Source: Gluconobacter albidus
GTDB lineage: Bacteria; Pseudomonadota; Alphaproteobacteria; Acetobacterales; Acetobacteraceae
Assembly (NCBI RefSeq): GCF_002723915.1
Contig: NZ_BEWL01000013.1
Span: forward strand, 1 to 64,000
Direction: 5' to 3'
Length of the DNA stretch: 64,000 nucleotides
Part shown: positions 36,809-45,986 of the stretch, one piece after another
How positions within the stretch are numbered: the first letter of the stretch is position 1
Layout: each line of letters begins with the position of its first letter
Made by a program: the position numbers and the translations under genes
The notes under the pieces: generated by a model
Database searches by the model: none
Seen by the model: only the letters and a program-made list of their open reading frames with translations
Told to the model about the DNA's origin: nothing

Positions 36809-36989
36809 TCAGACAGGCAAAAAAGCCCTTCAGCGCCCGATCTGTCAAGAGATACAGCCTCCAGGCAGATGACAAGGTTTTAAGGGGATGCCACTTTCCA
36901 GCATGACAGGTGTATGCCACCGTGACTGTAACAAAAACGGGCGGCCCCGATCCGTCCTTCCATCCGGCTGATTTAGGGAGCTGCATATC

Positions 36990-39626
36990 ATGCGTCGCCT
37001 TCTGGTTCTCACGACCCTTCTTGCAGGACTGCCCTTTGCGCTTCCGGCGCAGGCCGAAGGAACCTTTTCCTTCGCCACAACACCGGGACAGCTTCCCAAA
37101 ACCGTTGTGCCGACGGATTACGTCATCGACCTGACAACCGACATGGAACATCTGACCCTTCAGGGTGATGAAATCATCCGGATCGAAGTTCAGACTCCGA
37201 CTGCCGATATCACGCTCAATCAGGCGGGTCTCAAGCTCGCGAGCGCCCTGCTCGACAACTCCCAGAAAGCCGTCATCCATCAGGATGACGCCGCGGAAAC
37301 GGTCACACTGCATTTCCCGGCCCCCGTTCCGGCAGGGATGCACACTCTGGCGATCAAGTATTCCGGGCCGATCCTCAAAACGCCCAACGGCATCTACGTC
37401 GACGACTACACGGACCCCAAGGGCAAGCCGCAGCGGATGCTGGTTACGCAGTTCGAAGTCGCGGATGCGCGCCGGATGTTCCCAGGCTGGGACGAGCCGG
37501 CCTTCAAGGCGACCTACCAGCTAAACGTGACGCTTCCTTTTGAATACGCAGCCGTGAGCAACATGCCGATCATCGGCACGACACAGCAGGATGAGAAGAC
37601 AAAACGCGTCTCCTTCACCCCGACGCCGCGCATGTCGAGCTATCTTCTGGCGCTGGTGGCGGGCGACATGGCCTCCGTCGATGGCAAGGCAGATGGCACC
37701 CCTCTCCGCGTTTTCGCACCGAGCGGCCTTGAGAACCAGGGCACCTATGCCTTGGGAGCTGCCGAAAAGATCCTGCCCTATTACAACGACTATTTCGGTA
37801 TCAAGTACCCGCTGCCGAAAATGGACATGCTGGCCATCCCGGGCAATTATCAGGCAGGCGCGATGGAGAACTGGGGCGCGCTGACCTATATTGATAACGT
37901 CCTTCTGTTCGATCCGAAGAACAGCACGCCCCGCACCCGCGAACTGATCTACGAAGTTGTCGCGCATGAAATGGCGCATCAGTGGTCCGGCGATCTGGTG
38001 ACCATGGGCTGGTGGGACAATATCTGGCTGAACGAAGGCTTTGCATCCTGGATGGAAATCAAGGCGACGGACAAGATGAACCCGGAGTGGGACATCTGGC
38101 CGCGTCAGCATGAAACCCGCGAAAGCACGATGGCGACGGATGCCCTGTCCACCACCCATCCGATCCAGCAGACCATTCACAATGTGAGCGAAGCCAATTC
38201 GGCGTTTGACGGTATCAGCTACGGCAAGGGTGAACTTGTCATCCGCATGATGGAAGGCTGGCTGGGCGAAGACCATTTCCGTGACGGAATGCGCGCCTAC
38301 ATGAAGGCCCATGCCTTTGGCAGCGCCACCAGTCAGGATCTGTGGAATGCACTGTCAAAGGCCTCAGGGCAGGATGTCGGCAGGGTGGCACGCAGCTTTA
38401 CCGAACAGCCCGGCATCCCGCAGATCAATGTTGCGGCGGTCTGCCAGAACGGCCAGACGACATACACTCTCACGCAGAGCCGTTTCACGATCCACGACCC
38501 GAATGCGAAAGCCCTGACCTGGAACATTCCCGTCGTTGCGGGCGGTCCGGGACTTGAAACCAGAAAGCTCGTCCTCGGCGCAGAGCCCGTGACTTTCACG
38601 CTGCCCCGCTGCGATGCCCCCCTCAAGCTTGATCTGGGCGAGAGCGGCTATTACCGCGTGCATTACGACGACACCGCCTTCGCGCCAATTGCCGCTTCAA
38701 TTTCGAAATTTGCACCCGTGGACCGCGCCAATATCCTTGGCGATCAGTTCGCCCAGTTCCGTGCCGGCCATGGAAACCTGTCGTCCTATTTTGACCTCGT
38801 GGACCGCCTGACAGCCGCGCATGAGCACGACATCGCCACGCTTGAGGAAATCATCGGCAAACTGGAAACGCTTGACACCTATGAAATCGGCAGCCCGGAC
38901 CGCGCCGCATTCCAGGCCTATGCCCGCAGCCGTCTGGCCCCTGTTCTGAAGCGTCTGGGCTGGGACCAGAAGCCGCATGAAAGCGTGCTGGACACGATGC
39001 TGCGCCCGTCCGTGATTTCTGCTTTGGGAGATTTCAACGATCCGGCCGTTCTTGCAGAAGCAAAGCGTCGTTTCGCAGCATGGCTGAAGAACCCGGCTTC
39101 CCTGCGCCCCGATCTGGTGGGAACGGTCTCGGCACTGGCAATGAAAAATGCCGACGCCGCGACCTACGACATCATGGCCAAGAAAGTCCGTGACACGCAG
39201 GCCACGGAGCTCAAACTCCGCCTGTTTCAGGCTCTCGCCAACGCCACGGCCCCTGATCTGATCCGCCGCAACGTCGAACTGGCCTATAGTGGGGCCATTC
39301 CGAACGGTCGTATTTCAATGGCCCTGTCGTCAATCGCATCCGCCAGCGAAAATCCGGATCTCGTCTGGAAGCTCGTCCGCCAGCACGAAGCCGAAATCCG
39401 CACACATCTCGCGCCTTGGTCACAGGACGGGTTCCTTCCTGCCATTGCGGCTCATTCCAATAGCCCGGACATCCTCGCCGAGCTTCAGAAAGACCCGTCT
39501 TCCACCATGACGACCGGTGCGAAAATCGCGACGGCCCATGCGGTCAACGCCGTTTCCGCCCGCAAGGAAGCCGTTCAGGCCGCCCAGAGCCAGATCCACG
39601 ACTGGCTCGCCTCTCACACCCGCTAA
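36990..39626 (+). CDS. pepN: Exported M1-family metalloaminopeptidase
   Basis: An 878-residue zinc aminopeptidase. The signal peptide (MRRLLVLTTLLAGLPFALPAQAE) directs it to the periplasm, unlike cytoplasmic PepN. The exopeptidase motif GAMENWGAL is near residue 290. The zinc motif HEMAHQ is near 326, with the third ligand in WLNEGFASW near 347. A long alpha-helical ERAP1-like C-domain follows. It removes N-terminal residues from peptides. It is divergent from the CLC gene and followed by a hairpin, so it is probably monocistronic. Confidence 0.92.
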   Translation: MRRLLVLTTLLAGLPFALPAQAEGTFSFATTPGQLPKTVVPTDYVIDLTTDMEHLTLQGDEIIRIEVQTPTADITLNQAGLKLASALLDNSQKAVIHQDDAAETVTLHFPAPVPAGMHTLAIKYSGPILKTPNGIYVDDYTDPKGKPQRMLVTQFEVADARRMFPGWDEPAFKATYQLNVTLPFEYAAVSNMPIIGTTQQDEKTKRVSFTPTPRMSSYLLALVAGDMASVDGKADGTPLRVFAPSGLENQGTYALGAAEKILPYYNDYFGIKYPLPKMDMLAIPGNYQAGAMENWGALTYIDNVLLFDPKNSTPRTRELIYEVVAHEMAHQWSGDLVTMGWWDNIWLNEGFASWMEIKATDKMNPEWDIWPRQHETRESTMATDALSTTHPIQQTIHNVSEANSAFDGISYGKGELVIRMMEGWLGEDHFRDGMRAYMKAHAFGSATSQDLWNALSKASGQDVGRVARSFTEQPGIPQINVAAVCQNGQTTYTLTQSRFTIHDPNAKALTWNIPVVAGGPGLETRKLVLGAEPVTFTLPRCDAPLKLDLGESGYYRVHYDDTAFAPIAASISKFAPVDRANILGDQFAQFRAGHGNLSSYFDLVDRLTAAHEHDIATLEEIIGKLETLDTYEIGSPDRAAFQAYARSRLAPVLKRLGWDQKPHESVLDTMLRPSVISALGDFNDPAVLAEAKRRFAAWLKNPASLRPDLVGTVSALAMKNADAATYDIMAKKVRDTQATELKLRLFQALANATAPDLIRRNVELAYSGAIPNGRISMALSSIASASENPDLVWKLVRQHEAEIRTHLAPWSQDGFLPAIAAHSNSPDILAELQKDPSSTMTTGAKIATAHAVNAVSARKEAVQAAQSQIHDWLASHTR

Positions 39627-39634
39627 CCGGCTAA

Positions 39635-39659
39635 ACGAGGCGGAAAAGATCCGCCTCGT
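39635..39659 (+). terminator. Hairpin after aminopeptidase gene
   Basis: ACGAGGCGGA (39635-39644) pairs with TCCGCCTCGT (39650-39659) around a 5-base loop, nine bases after the stop. Only a weak T-rich tail follows. Confidence 0.6.
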
Positions 39660-39731
39660 CCCTGTCCGGGGCGGGAAAACTGCTATAGACGTGGCTCTCC
39701 TGTTTTACCCGCCACCGGACCATTCTGCCCC

Positions 39732-41372
39732 ATGCTTCAGATCGAAAACCTTGTCTTCAACGCCTGGGGACGACAGTTCTTCAATCGTGCAAGTGCGAAT
39801 CTTCCCAATCCCTCCAAGGTTTCGCTGGTTGGCAGAAACGGCGTCGGAAAATCCACGCTTTTCAAACTGATCAAGGGTGAGCTCCAGCCGGATTCCGGTG
39901 ATATCGTCATCCCCCGCGCGGCCCGTGTTGCGACTGTGGATCAGGAACACCCTGCCACTCCCATCAGCCTGATTGATACGATCCTCGCAGCCGATACGGA
40001 ACGCGCAGCCCTCATGGCCGAACTGGAAACGGCTGATCCGGAGCGGATGGGCGATATCTGGATGCGCCTGATCGAAATCGACGCGGACAGCGCCCCCTCC
40101 CGCGCGGCGGAGATCCTGAATGGTCTGGGCTTCTCCACGGCAGATCTCGACCGTCCAATGGCAGAGTTTTCCGGTGGCTGGCGGATGCGCGTGGCCCTGG
40201 CTGCCGCGCTGTTTGCCGAGCCCGACCTGCTGCTGCTCGATGAGCCGACGAACTATCTCGATCTCGAAGGCGCCCTGTGGCTGGAAGCGCGCCTCGCACG
40301 CTATCCCCATTCCGCTCTTATCATCAGCCATGACCGCGAACTGCTAAACAATTCCGTCGATTTCACGCTGCACGTCACGGAAGGCAAGCTGGAACTCTAC
40401 ACGGGCGGATATGACGATTTCGAGCGTCAGCGAGCCGAGAAAATCCGCCTGCAAAGCGCCACCCGCGCCAAGCAGGAAGCCGAGCGCGCACATCTCCAGT
40501 CCTTCGTGGACCGGTTCAAGGCCTCCGCCGCCAAAGCCGCGCAGGCCCAGAGTCGCGTCAAGCGCCTTGCCAAGCTGGCCCCGATCGAAACGACGATTGA
40601 AGCCTCCGTCTCACCATTTCTTCTCCCTTCTCCTGCCCGTCCACTCGCTCCCCCACTGATCCGGCTGGAAAACGTCGAAGTGGGCTACGCAGACGATCCG
40701 GCCATTCTGCGCGACCTGAACCTCAGACTGGACGTGGACGACCGTATCGGCCTGCTGGGCGTCAACGGCGCCGGCAAATCCACTTTCGCGAAAATGATCG
40801 CAGGCGCTCTCGAAGTCCGTTCAGGAGACGTCTCCCGTTCCCCCCGTATTGAAGTCGGCTGGTTCCATCAGCACCAGATCGAGGCACTCGATCCGGAGCA
40901 GACTCCGCTTGATATCATGCGCGAGGCGCGTCCGGTGGACAGTGACCAGTCCCACCGCTCCCGTCTTGCACAGTTCGGCATTCATTTCGAAAAACAGGGC
41001 ACCAAGGTCGAAGCCCTCTCAGGCGGTGAGCGTGCCCGCCTGCTGCTGAACATGGTGGCCATGGCTGCACCGCACCTGCTGATCCTTGATGAGCCAACCA
41101 ACCATCTGGACATCGACAGCCGCCGCGCCCTCCTAGATGCACTGAACAATTACGAAGGGGCAGTCATTCTCATCACTCATGACCGTTCGCTCATGGAACT
41201 CGTCGCGGACCGTCTCTGGCTGGCTGCGGACAACCAGATCGTGCCTTTCGACGGCGATATGGACGATTACGCAAAGTTCGTCATTGAACGCGCCAAGGGT
41301 GGAACATCTGCTCCATCTCAGAAAGCAGCCAAAGAAAAACGCTCAAAGAACAAGAAAAACAAGAACAAATAA
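39732..41372 (+). CDS. ABC-F family ATPase (ribosome-associated type)
   Basis: A 546-residue protein with two ABC domains and no membrane segments. The first Walker A is GRNGVGKST near residue 37, with FSGGWRMRVALAAALF and LLLLDEPTNYLDLEG. The second is GVNGAGKST near 340, with LSGGERARLLLN and LLILDEPTNHLD. A charged linker of about 80 residues separates them and a Lys-rich tail (KEKRSKNKKNKNK) ends the protein. ABC-F proteins act on the ribosome in translation or antibiotic protection. The Uup/YheS-like housekeeping subgroup seems most likely. Confidence 0.9.
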   Translation: MLQIENLVFNAWGRQFFNRASANLPNPSKVSLVGRNGVGKSTLFKLIKGELQPDSGDIVIPRAARVATVDQEHPATPISLIDTILAADTERAALMAELETADPERMGDIWMRLIEIDADSAPSRAAEILNGLGFSTADLDRPMAEFSGGWRMRVALAAALFAEPDLLLLDEPTNYLDLEGALWLEARLARYPHSALIISHDRELLNNSVDFTLHVTEGKLELYTGGYDDFERQRAEKIRLQSATRAKQEAERAHLQSFVDRFKASAAKAAQAQSRVKRLAKLAPIETTIEASVSPFLLPSPARPLAPPLIRLENVEVGYADDPAILRDLNLRLDVDDRIGLLGVNGAGKSTFAKMIAGALEVRSGDVSRSPRIEVGWFHQHQIEALDPEQTPLDIMREARPVDSDQSHRSRLAQFGIHFEKQGTKVEALSGGERARLLLNMVAMAAPHLLILDEPTNHLDIDSRRALLDALNNYEGAVILITHDRSLMELVADRLWLAADNQIVPFDGDMDDYAKFVIERAKGGTSAPSQKAAKEKRSKNKKNKNK

Positions 41373-41419
41373 CGACTTTATTACACAAATTTAGAAATAT
41401 TTTTCAAATCTCCAAAAAG

Positions 41420-41460
41420 CAAAGTTGATGACCGCAGCCTGCTGAAGGTCATCAACTTTG
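41420..41460. terminator. 14-bp hairpin downstream of ABC-F gene
   Basis: CAAAGTTGATGACC (41420-41433) pairs perfectly with GGTCATCAACTTTG (41447-41460). The 13-base loop can itself fold (CAGC/GCTG). There is no T run, so it may be a terminator, a 3'-end stabiliser or a small RNA fold. Confidence 0.5.
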
Positions 41461-41530
41461 TCGATCATACTGATGATTTTTGAACATGGGGATCGGACTC
41501 ACCCTGATCGTTCCAGCCTCTTATCAAGTC

Positions 41531-41544
41531 CTGATATAAATCAA
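41531..41544. promoter_or_regulatory. FNR-type box upstream of DUF1275-oxdC
   Basis: CTGAT-ATAA-ATCAA differs by one base from the FNR consensus TTGAT-N4-ATCAA. It lies about 160 bases before the DUF1275 start. Confidence 0.5.
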
Positions 41545-41573
41545 ATCAAAATATTAGACACACCAGAAGAAAC

Positions 41574-41589
41574 TTATCAGTGTTGATAA
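41574..41589. promoter_or_regulatory. Perfect palindrome, possible operator
   Basis: TTATCA-GTGT-TGATAA is a perfect 6-4-6 inverted repeat between the FNR-type box and the DUF1275 gene. It could bind a second dimeric regulator; none can be named. Confidence 0.35.
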
Positions 41590-41702
41590 CGTTTTCCAAA
41601 AATCATAATAAGGAATATGCATAATATTTATGATAATTAATAGTTTTTTAACTTAACATTACAAACAGACGTATTTTCTTTTTATTTTAAAAAGGAGTTA
41701 AA

Positions 41703-42443
41703 ATGATAGATTTACATAATAAAACTCCTGATCAGAAAAATATATTTCCTCTTATGGAGGAGAGAAAGATTGGTTTCAGTCTCGCATTCTGTGCAGGGCT
41801 GATGAACGCATGGACCTTCTTTCATGCCCAAACCTTCGCCACCGTCCAATCCGGTAATGTCATACAGGTTGGTTATCGCCTGGTGCAGGGAGACTGGGTC
41901 GCATTCTGGTTTGCCTTTAGCTCCATTATCGCATTCGGCTTGGGATCTGCCTTATGCGGTGTACTGATGACGGTTCTTATGAGAGAGGGACGAAATTTCT
42001 CGAATATTGTCTTATGGTCTGAATGTATTTTACTATTTATTATTACAGTTTTTTCATTTTCAAACACAGTCCCATTAGCTTTCTTAGCTGTAGCTGTCAG
42101 TTTCGTTGCAGGAATGCAGGGGAACGCATTCCACAAAGACCACGGAATGCTTTACGGAAATGTTGCCGTTACTTTTGTTGTGCAAATGGCTTTTAATTTT
42201 ATGGCTCAAAGTTTTTTCAAAAAAAATGGAATTAATGGAGAGTCCAATTTGATGTGGGCAGGAATATTTTTCTTTGTTCTGTTTGGTTTTGCCAGTGGCG
42301 GCGCTCTTGGATTTTTTTGTGATAAATATATAGGCAATAATACATCATTGATAATAACCATTACTTCTCTTGTGTTAATTACTATTTTTTCAAATAAAAC
42401 AAATTTAAATACGGATCCGAGAACTGGCGCCACATTTGTCTAA
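41703..42443 (+). CDS. DUF1275 (YoaK) family membrane protein
   Basis: A 246-residue polytopic protein of the DUF1275/YoaK family. It has six or more helices and the family opening GFSLAFCAGLMNAWTFFHAQTFATVQSGNVIQ near residues 23-55. AAAAGGAG precedes ATG 41703. The codons are strikingly A/T-rich (TTT, AAA, ATA, AAT), unlike the surrounding genes, suggesting recent acquisition. It lies 48 bases before an oxalate decarboxylase on the same strand, so the two are probably one operon. A role in oxalate or formate movement is possible but unproven. Family members have no firmly established function. Confidence 0.82.
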   Translation: MIDLHNKTPDQKNIFPLMEERKIGFSLAFCAGLMNAWTFFHAQTFATVQSGNVIQVGYRLVQGDWVAFWFAFSSIIAFGLGSALCGVLMTVLMREGRNFSNIVLWSECILLFIITVFSFSNTVPLAFLAVAVSFVAGMQGNAFHKDHGMLYGNVAVTFVVQMAFNFMAQSFFKKNGINGESNLMWAGIFFFVLFGFASGGALGFFCDKYIGNNTSLIITITSLVLITIFSNKTNLNTDPRTGATFV

Positions 42444-42491
42444 ATAAATATATCATTTTTTTAACATTCTTTCAAATCAAGGTTCTTACAG

Positions 42492-43625
42492 ATGGAAAAT
42501 TTGAAACAGCCAATTCTGGGCTCTAAGGGAGCTGATATTGTTGGCCCCCGAAATCCGGAAATTGAACTGCAGAACCCGGATATTTTTCTTCCCCCGACGA
42601 CAGATAAGGGCGGGATCCCCAATCTGAAATTTCCTTTTGCGATGGCGCATAACCGTCTTGAAGATGGTGGATGGGCACGGGAAGTGACCTGTCGCGAAAT
42701 GGGAGCGCTGAAAGAACTCGCAATCGTCAATATGCGTCTCCCCCCTGGGGTCGTGCGTGAAATGCATTGGCACAAAGAAGCAGAATGGGCTTACGTTCTC
42801 AAAGGGAAAGTTCGCTTCTATCTGATGGATGATCAACGTCAGACACTGATCGAAGACCTCGAGCCGGGTGATCTGTGGTTTGCACCAGCCGGCTTTCCAC
42901 ATGCCATTCAAGGGCTGGAAGAAGGTACCGAGTTTGTACTTGTCTTCAACGATGGTAACTTTTCGGAAAATCAGACACTCTTGGTAACCGAATTATTTGC
43001 TCATATCCCTCGTGAAGTTCTTGCGAAAAATTTTGGTGTTCCGGAAGCTGCATTTGCCAATATACCGGCGCACGAGAAGTATATTTTCCGTCAGCCCGTT
43101 CCCCCGCCGCTGGAGCAGGTCCGTCAGGATCTGGGTGCCGTAACTTTTACAGACAAATATGTTTTCCGTGCTTCCGCAACACCGCCTACCTCCTATCCGG
43201 GAGGAGCCACGCAGGTTATTGACTCGCGCAATTTTAGCGTAACAACACTGGCTGCCTTGATTATTGATCTAGAGCCCGGTGGAATGCGCGAAGTTCACTG
43301 GCACCCTGATGCGGATGAACTACAATATTACATCTCCGGAAAAGCTCGAATGACTGTGTTTGATGCTGTCGATAACGCAAGAACATTTGATTTTGTTCCG
43401 GGAGATGTTGGTTATGTGCCAAGAACTCTAGCCCATTATATTGAAAATATTGGCGATGAGCCTGTCAAGGTTATCAACGTTTTCCATACGGGCCAATATA
43501 AGGATATTTCACTCAACAACTGGCTGGCGCTCACACCTGCTCATCTGGTCAAAGGGCACCTTGAAGTTGATGATCAATTTGTCAGCCACCTCAGGACTAC
43601 ACGGCAACCCGTTGTCAAAAAATAG
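42492..43625 (+). CDS. oxdC: Oxalate decarboxylase, bicupin
   Basis: A 377-residue Mn-dependent bicupin. Cupin 1 carries the metal ligands in MHWHKEAEWAYVLKG near residue 92 and FPHAI near 135. Cupin 2 carries VHWHPDADELQYYISG near 270 and LAHYIE near 310. The active-site lid reads FSENQT, keeping the Glu of the SENST lid that separates decarboxylases from oxidases. It converts oxalate to formate and CO2, consuming a proton, which protects acid-producing cells. There is no signal peptide, so it is cytoplasmic. Base composition is lower in GC than in most neighbours. It is downstream of a DUF1275 gene. Confidence 0.92.
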   Translation: MENLKQPILGSKGADIVGPRNPEIELQNPDIFLPPTTDKGGIPNLKFPFAMAHNRLEDGGWAREVTCREMGALKELAIVNMRLPPGVVREMHWHKEAEWAYVLKGKVRFYLMDDQRQTLIEDLEPGDLWFAPAGFPHAIQGLEEGTEFVLVFNDGNFSENQTLLVTELFAHIPREVLAKNFGVPEAAFANIPAHEKYIFRQPVPPPLEQVRQDLGAVTFTDKYVFRASATPPTSYPGGATQVIDSRNFSVTTLAALIIDLEPGGMREVHWHPDADELQYYISGKARMTVFDAVDNARTFDFVPGDVGYVPRTLAHYIENIGDEPVKVINVFHTGQYKDISLNNWLALTPAHLVKGHLEVDDQFVSHLRTTRQPVVKK

Positions 43626-43706
43626 GCTGTTATTTTCTGTTCTTTTTCAAAATCCTTCCTGAAAACTCACTGATGAGCGTTTCGGCGTAGCATGTCTCAT
43701 CTCATG

Positions 43707-43720
43707 GTGATGTAAATCAC
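43707..43720. promoter_or_regulatory. CRP/FNR-type inverted repeat
   Basis: GTGAT-GTAA-ATCAC is a perfect 5-4-5 palindrome of the CRP/FNR kind, about 80 bases after oxdC and 250 before the porin start. Confidence 0.45.
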
Positions 43721-43846
43721 GGCATCTGCAACGTCGACACGCTGCTCACGTCCCGGCACGCGCAGACCCACCAGCCAGGGTCTCCGCAGGCCATACTGAA
43801 GAGCAAGCCATAAAACGGTCCATAATTTCCAAAAAATATTGATATA

Positions 43847-43860
43847 TTGACCCAAATCAA
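43847..43860. promoter_or_regulatory. FNR-type box upstream of porin gene
   Basis: TTGAC-CCAA-ATCAA is one base from TTGAT-N4-ATCAA. It lies 108 bases before the porin GTG and close to an AT-rich promoter-like stretch. Confidence 0.55.
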
Positions 43861-43967
43861 TATTTAAACTTCCACAACCGCGTAAGTATTCTTTGCGATG
43901 GTCTCCGCCGATAGCTCTTGCGAGGAGCGGACGCTAGGGCGCGGTTGAATTTAGGAAAGGACCGAGT

Positions 43968-45866
43968 GTGTCTCCTTTTGGTGGCCTGAGGATCGTAGGG
44001 CAACACCTGCCCAGACGGTGCAGACTGCTATTGGGTGCCGTCATTTTTATCGGGAGTCCTGCGACGGCACTTGCCCAAAGCGCTGATGATCAGGAACTGG
44101 CTGCCATCAAAGCCGAAATGCGTATGTTGGAAGGCCGGTTGCAGGCTATTGAGGAGCGTCGACACGCCAAAGCCCCTTCACGCACGGCACATTCCGGCAC
44201 CACAAAAACACCTCCCGCAGCCCACACAGCAACAGCGGGGAGGATCGAAGAAGCCCGCGTAGGGGGGGCACGTACCGCTCCAACACCCGGGATCATGCCA
44301 GTTTCGACAGCAGGTTTCGCTCCATCTGGTGTGACGGCAGGTGCCACTGCGCCGGCTGTTGCGTCTGCCCCTGCCGTCACACATCAGACACCTTCTCCCC
44401 TGTTCCAGTGGCTGGGAAACCAGCATAATGAAGCCCACAGGACGTCAATCGATCTGACATCATCAAGCCCGCTCGCGATTACACAGACGGAAGTGGATCA
44501 TCTTCCCCCTGTGTTCCAGATTGGCAATCTGACCGTTCGCCTCGGCGGCTTCATTGACTTCTCCAATATCTGGAGGAGTTCAAACCTGACCAGCGGCCCG
44601 GCGACGGCGTGGAACAATTTTCCTTATGCCAACAGCCCCAATCACGGACTGAGCGAAGAGCGTTTCTCGGCGCAGCTCACACGTTTTTCCACACTCCTGG
44701 AAGCAAATCCAACCAAAGCCGTCCGCCTTCAGGCCTATGTTGAAGCAGATTTCGGTGGTTCCGGAGGTACGACGAACAGTGTGCAGATCAACGGTTATAC
44801 ACCCAGGCTGCGTCAGGGCTATTTCACCTTCACCCAGAAAGACTGGGGCTTGCACGTCCTCATGGGACAGGCATGGAGCCTGACGACAAACTACGCCAAG
44901 GGTGTCATTCCCCGTCAGGAACAGCTTCCGGCCGTTACGGATAACAACCAGATCCCGGGCATCACCTTCACCCGTGTTCCCCAGATCCGGATCGCCAAGG
45001 ACTGGGATAAGAAGTACTGGCTGGCGCTGTCCATTGAAGACCCGCAGGCAACCGTGGCTTTTTCAGACTCCCTCAGTTCAGGCGGCATCCTTCCCGCAAG
45101 CTATGGTCGCGTGGCCGGACCGCGCGTCTTCTACTCCAATGCAGGCGGTGTACTGCTGAATCCCAATACGCAGTACAGCTACAACCCTGCGCCTGACATC
45201 GTTCTCAAGACGGCTGTCGATACGTCTTTCGGGCATTACGAAGTCTTTGGTCTGGCCCGCTGGTTCCGAGGACTGATTCAGCCTGCAGGCGAGAATCATA
45301 CCCATAAAAACACCCAGTTCGGCGGCGGCGTCGGTGCAGGCATGACCGTACCGCTCGGGACGGACAAGCTACAGTTGACCGGTAACGTACTGGCAGGTCA
45401 GGGCGTGGGACGTTACGGACCAACCCTCATTCCCGATACGACATTCGATCAAAATGGAAATCCCAGCCCTGTCCCAGAAATCATGGGGTCGCTTGGACTT
45501 GTGGGCCATCCAGCACGCTCCGTTCTGCTCTACACCTATGGGGGCGTGGAAAGCGCGGGCCGTCGGACCTATCTCGGCGCGGACGGACTTCAGCACGGTT
45601 ATGGCGCGACGGATCTGAACCTGTCCGGCTGTGAATACGAATTCGGAACATGTTCCGCCCAGACAAAAACGCTGGCTTCCCTGACAACGGGCGGCTGGTG
45701 GCATTTTCTGGACGGCCATTACGGCAGTGTCATGGGCGGGCTTCAGTACACCTATATCCGGAAGTTCGCCTTCAAGGGTAATGACGGTGCAGGCCATGCT
45801 GTCGATCCTACAACCTATGGCCATACGGTGTATGTGACATTCCGATATTACCCGTTCCAGCAATGA
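43968..45866 (+). CDS. DcaP-like trimeric outer-membrane porin
   Basis: A 632-residue outer-membrane protein. The signal peptide ends near residue 36 (SPATALAQ). A coiled-coil follows (DQELAAIKAEMRMLEGRLQA), then an Ala/Thr/Pro-rich linker (about 75-150). A beta-barrel starts near 185 (FQIGNLTVRLGGFIDFSNIW) and ends in the aromatic strand YVTFRYYPFQQ. The N-terminal coiled-coil plus barrel is the DcaP-like arrangement for uptake of acidic solutes. The start is GTG, seven bases after AAAGG. It is followed by an MFS transporter gene 120 bases on, which could take the solute across the inner membrane. FNR-type boxes lie upstream. Confidence 0.82.
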   Translation: MSPFGGLRIVGQHLPRRCRLLLGAVIFIGSPATALAQSADDQELAAIKAEMRMLEGRLQAIEERRHAKAPSRTAHSGTTKTPPAAHTATAGRIEEARVGGARTAPTPGIMPVSTAGFAPSGVTAGATAPAVASAPAVTHQTPSPLFQWLGNQHNEAHRTSIDLTSSSPLAITQTEVDHLPPVFQIGNLTVRLGGFIDFSNIWRSSNLTSGPATAWNNFPYANSPNHGLSEERFSAQLTRFSTLLEANPTKAVRLQAYVEADFGGSGGTTNSVQINGYTPRLRQGYFTFTQKDWGLHVLMGQAWSLTTNYAKGVIPRQEQLPAVTDNNQIPGITFTRVPQIRIAKDWDKKYWLALSIEDPQATVAFSDSLSSGGILPASYGRVAGPRVFYSNAGGVLLNPNTQYSYNPAPDIVLKTAVDTSFGHYEVFGLARWFRGLIQPAGENHTHKNTQFGGGVGAGMTVPLGTDKLQLTGNVLAGQGVGRYGPTLIPDTTFDQNGNPSPVPEIMGSLGLVGHPARSVLLYTYGGVESAGRRTYLGADGLQHGYGATDLNLSGCEYEFGTCSAQTKTLASLTTGGWWHFLDGHYGSVMGGLQYTYIRKFAFKGNDGAGHAVDPTTYGHTVYVTFRYYPFQQ

Positions 45867-45986
45867 TGTCTGGAGAAATACTCTTACCCCCCGAAACAGA
45901 ATTTCGCTTTCCAGCTCAAGACTTTGCGCCCCTCACGGTCATGGTTTCCGGTCTGATTGACCATCCATGACATCCTGGAGAATTTC

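Larger units (their letters stand above)
41373..41702. other. Intergenic region with large hairpin and two palindromes
   Basis: About 330 AT-rich bases without a gene. It contains a 14-bp hairpin just after the ABC-F gene, an FNR-type box (41531-41544), and a TTATCA-GTGT-TGATAA palindrome (41574-41589). The ribosome site AAAAGGAG lies before the DUF1275 gene. Confidence 0.6.
43626..43967. other. Regulatory intergenic region ahead of porin
   Basis: About 340 bases without a convincing gene. It holds two CRP/FNR-type inverted repeats (43707-43720 and 43847-43860) and an AT-rich stretch at about 43830-43870 that could be a promoter. Confidence 0.6.
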
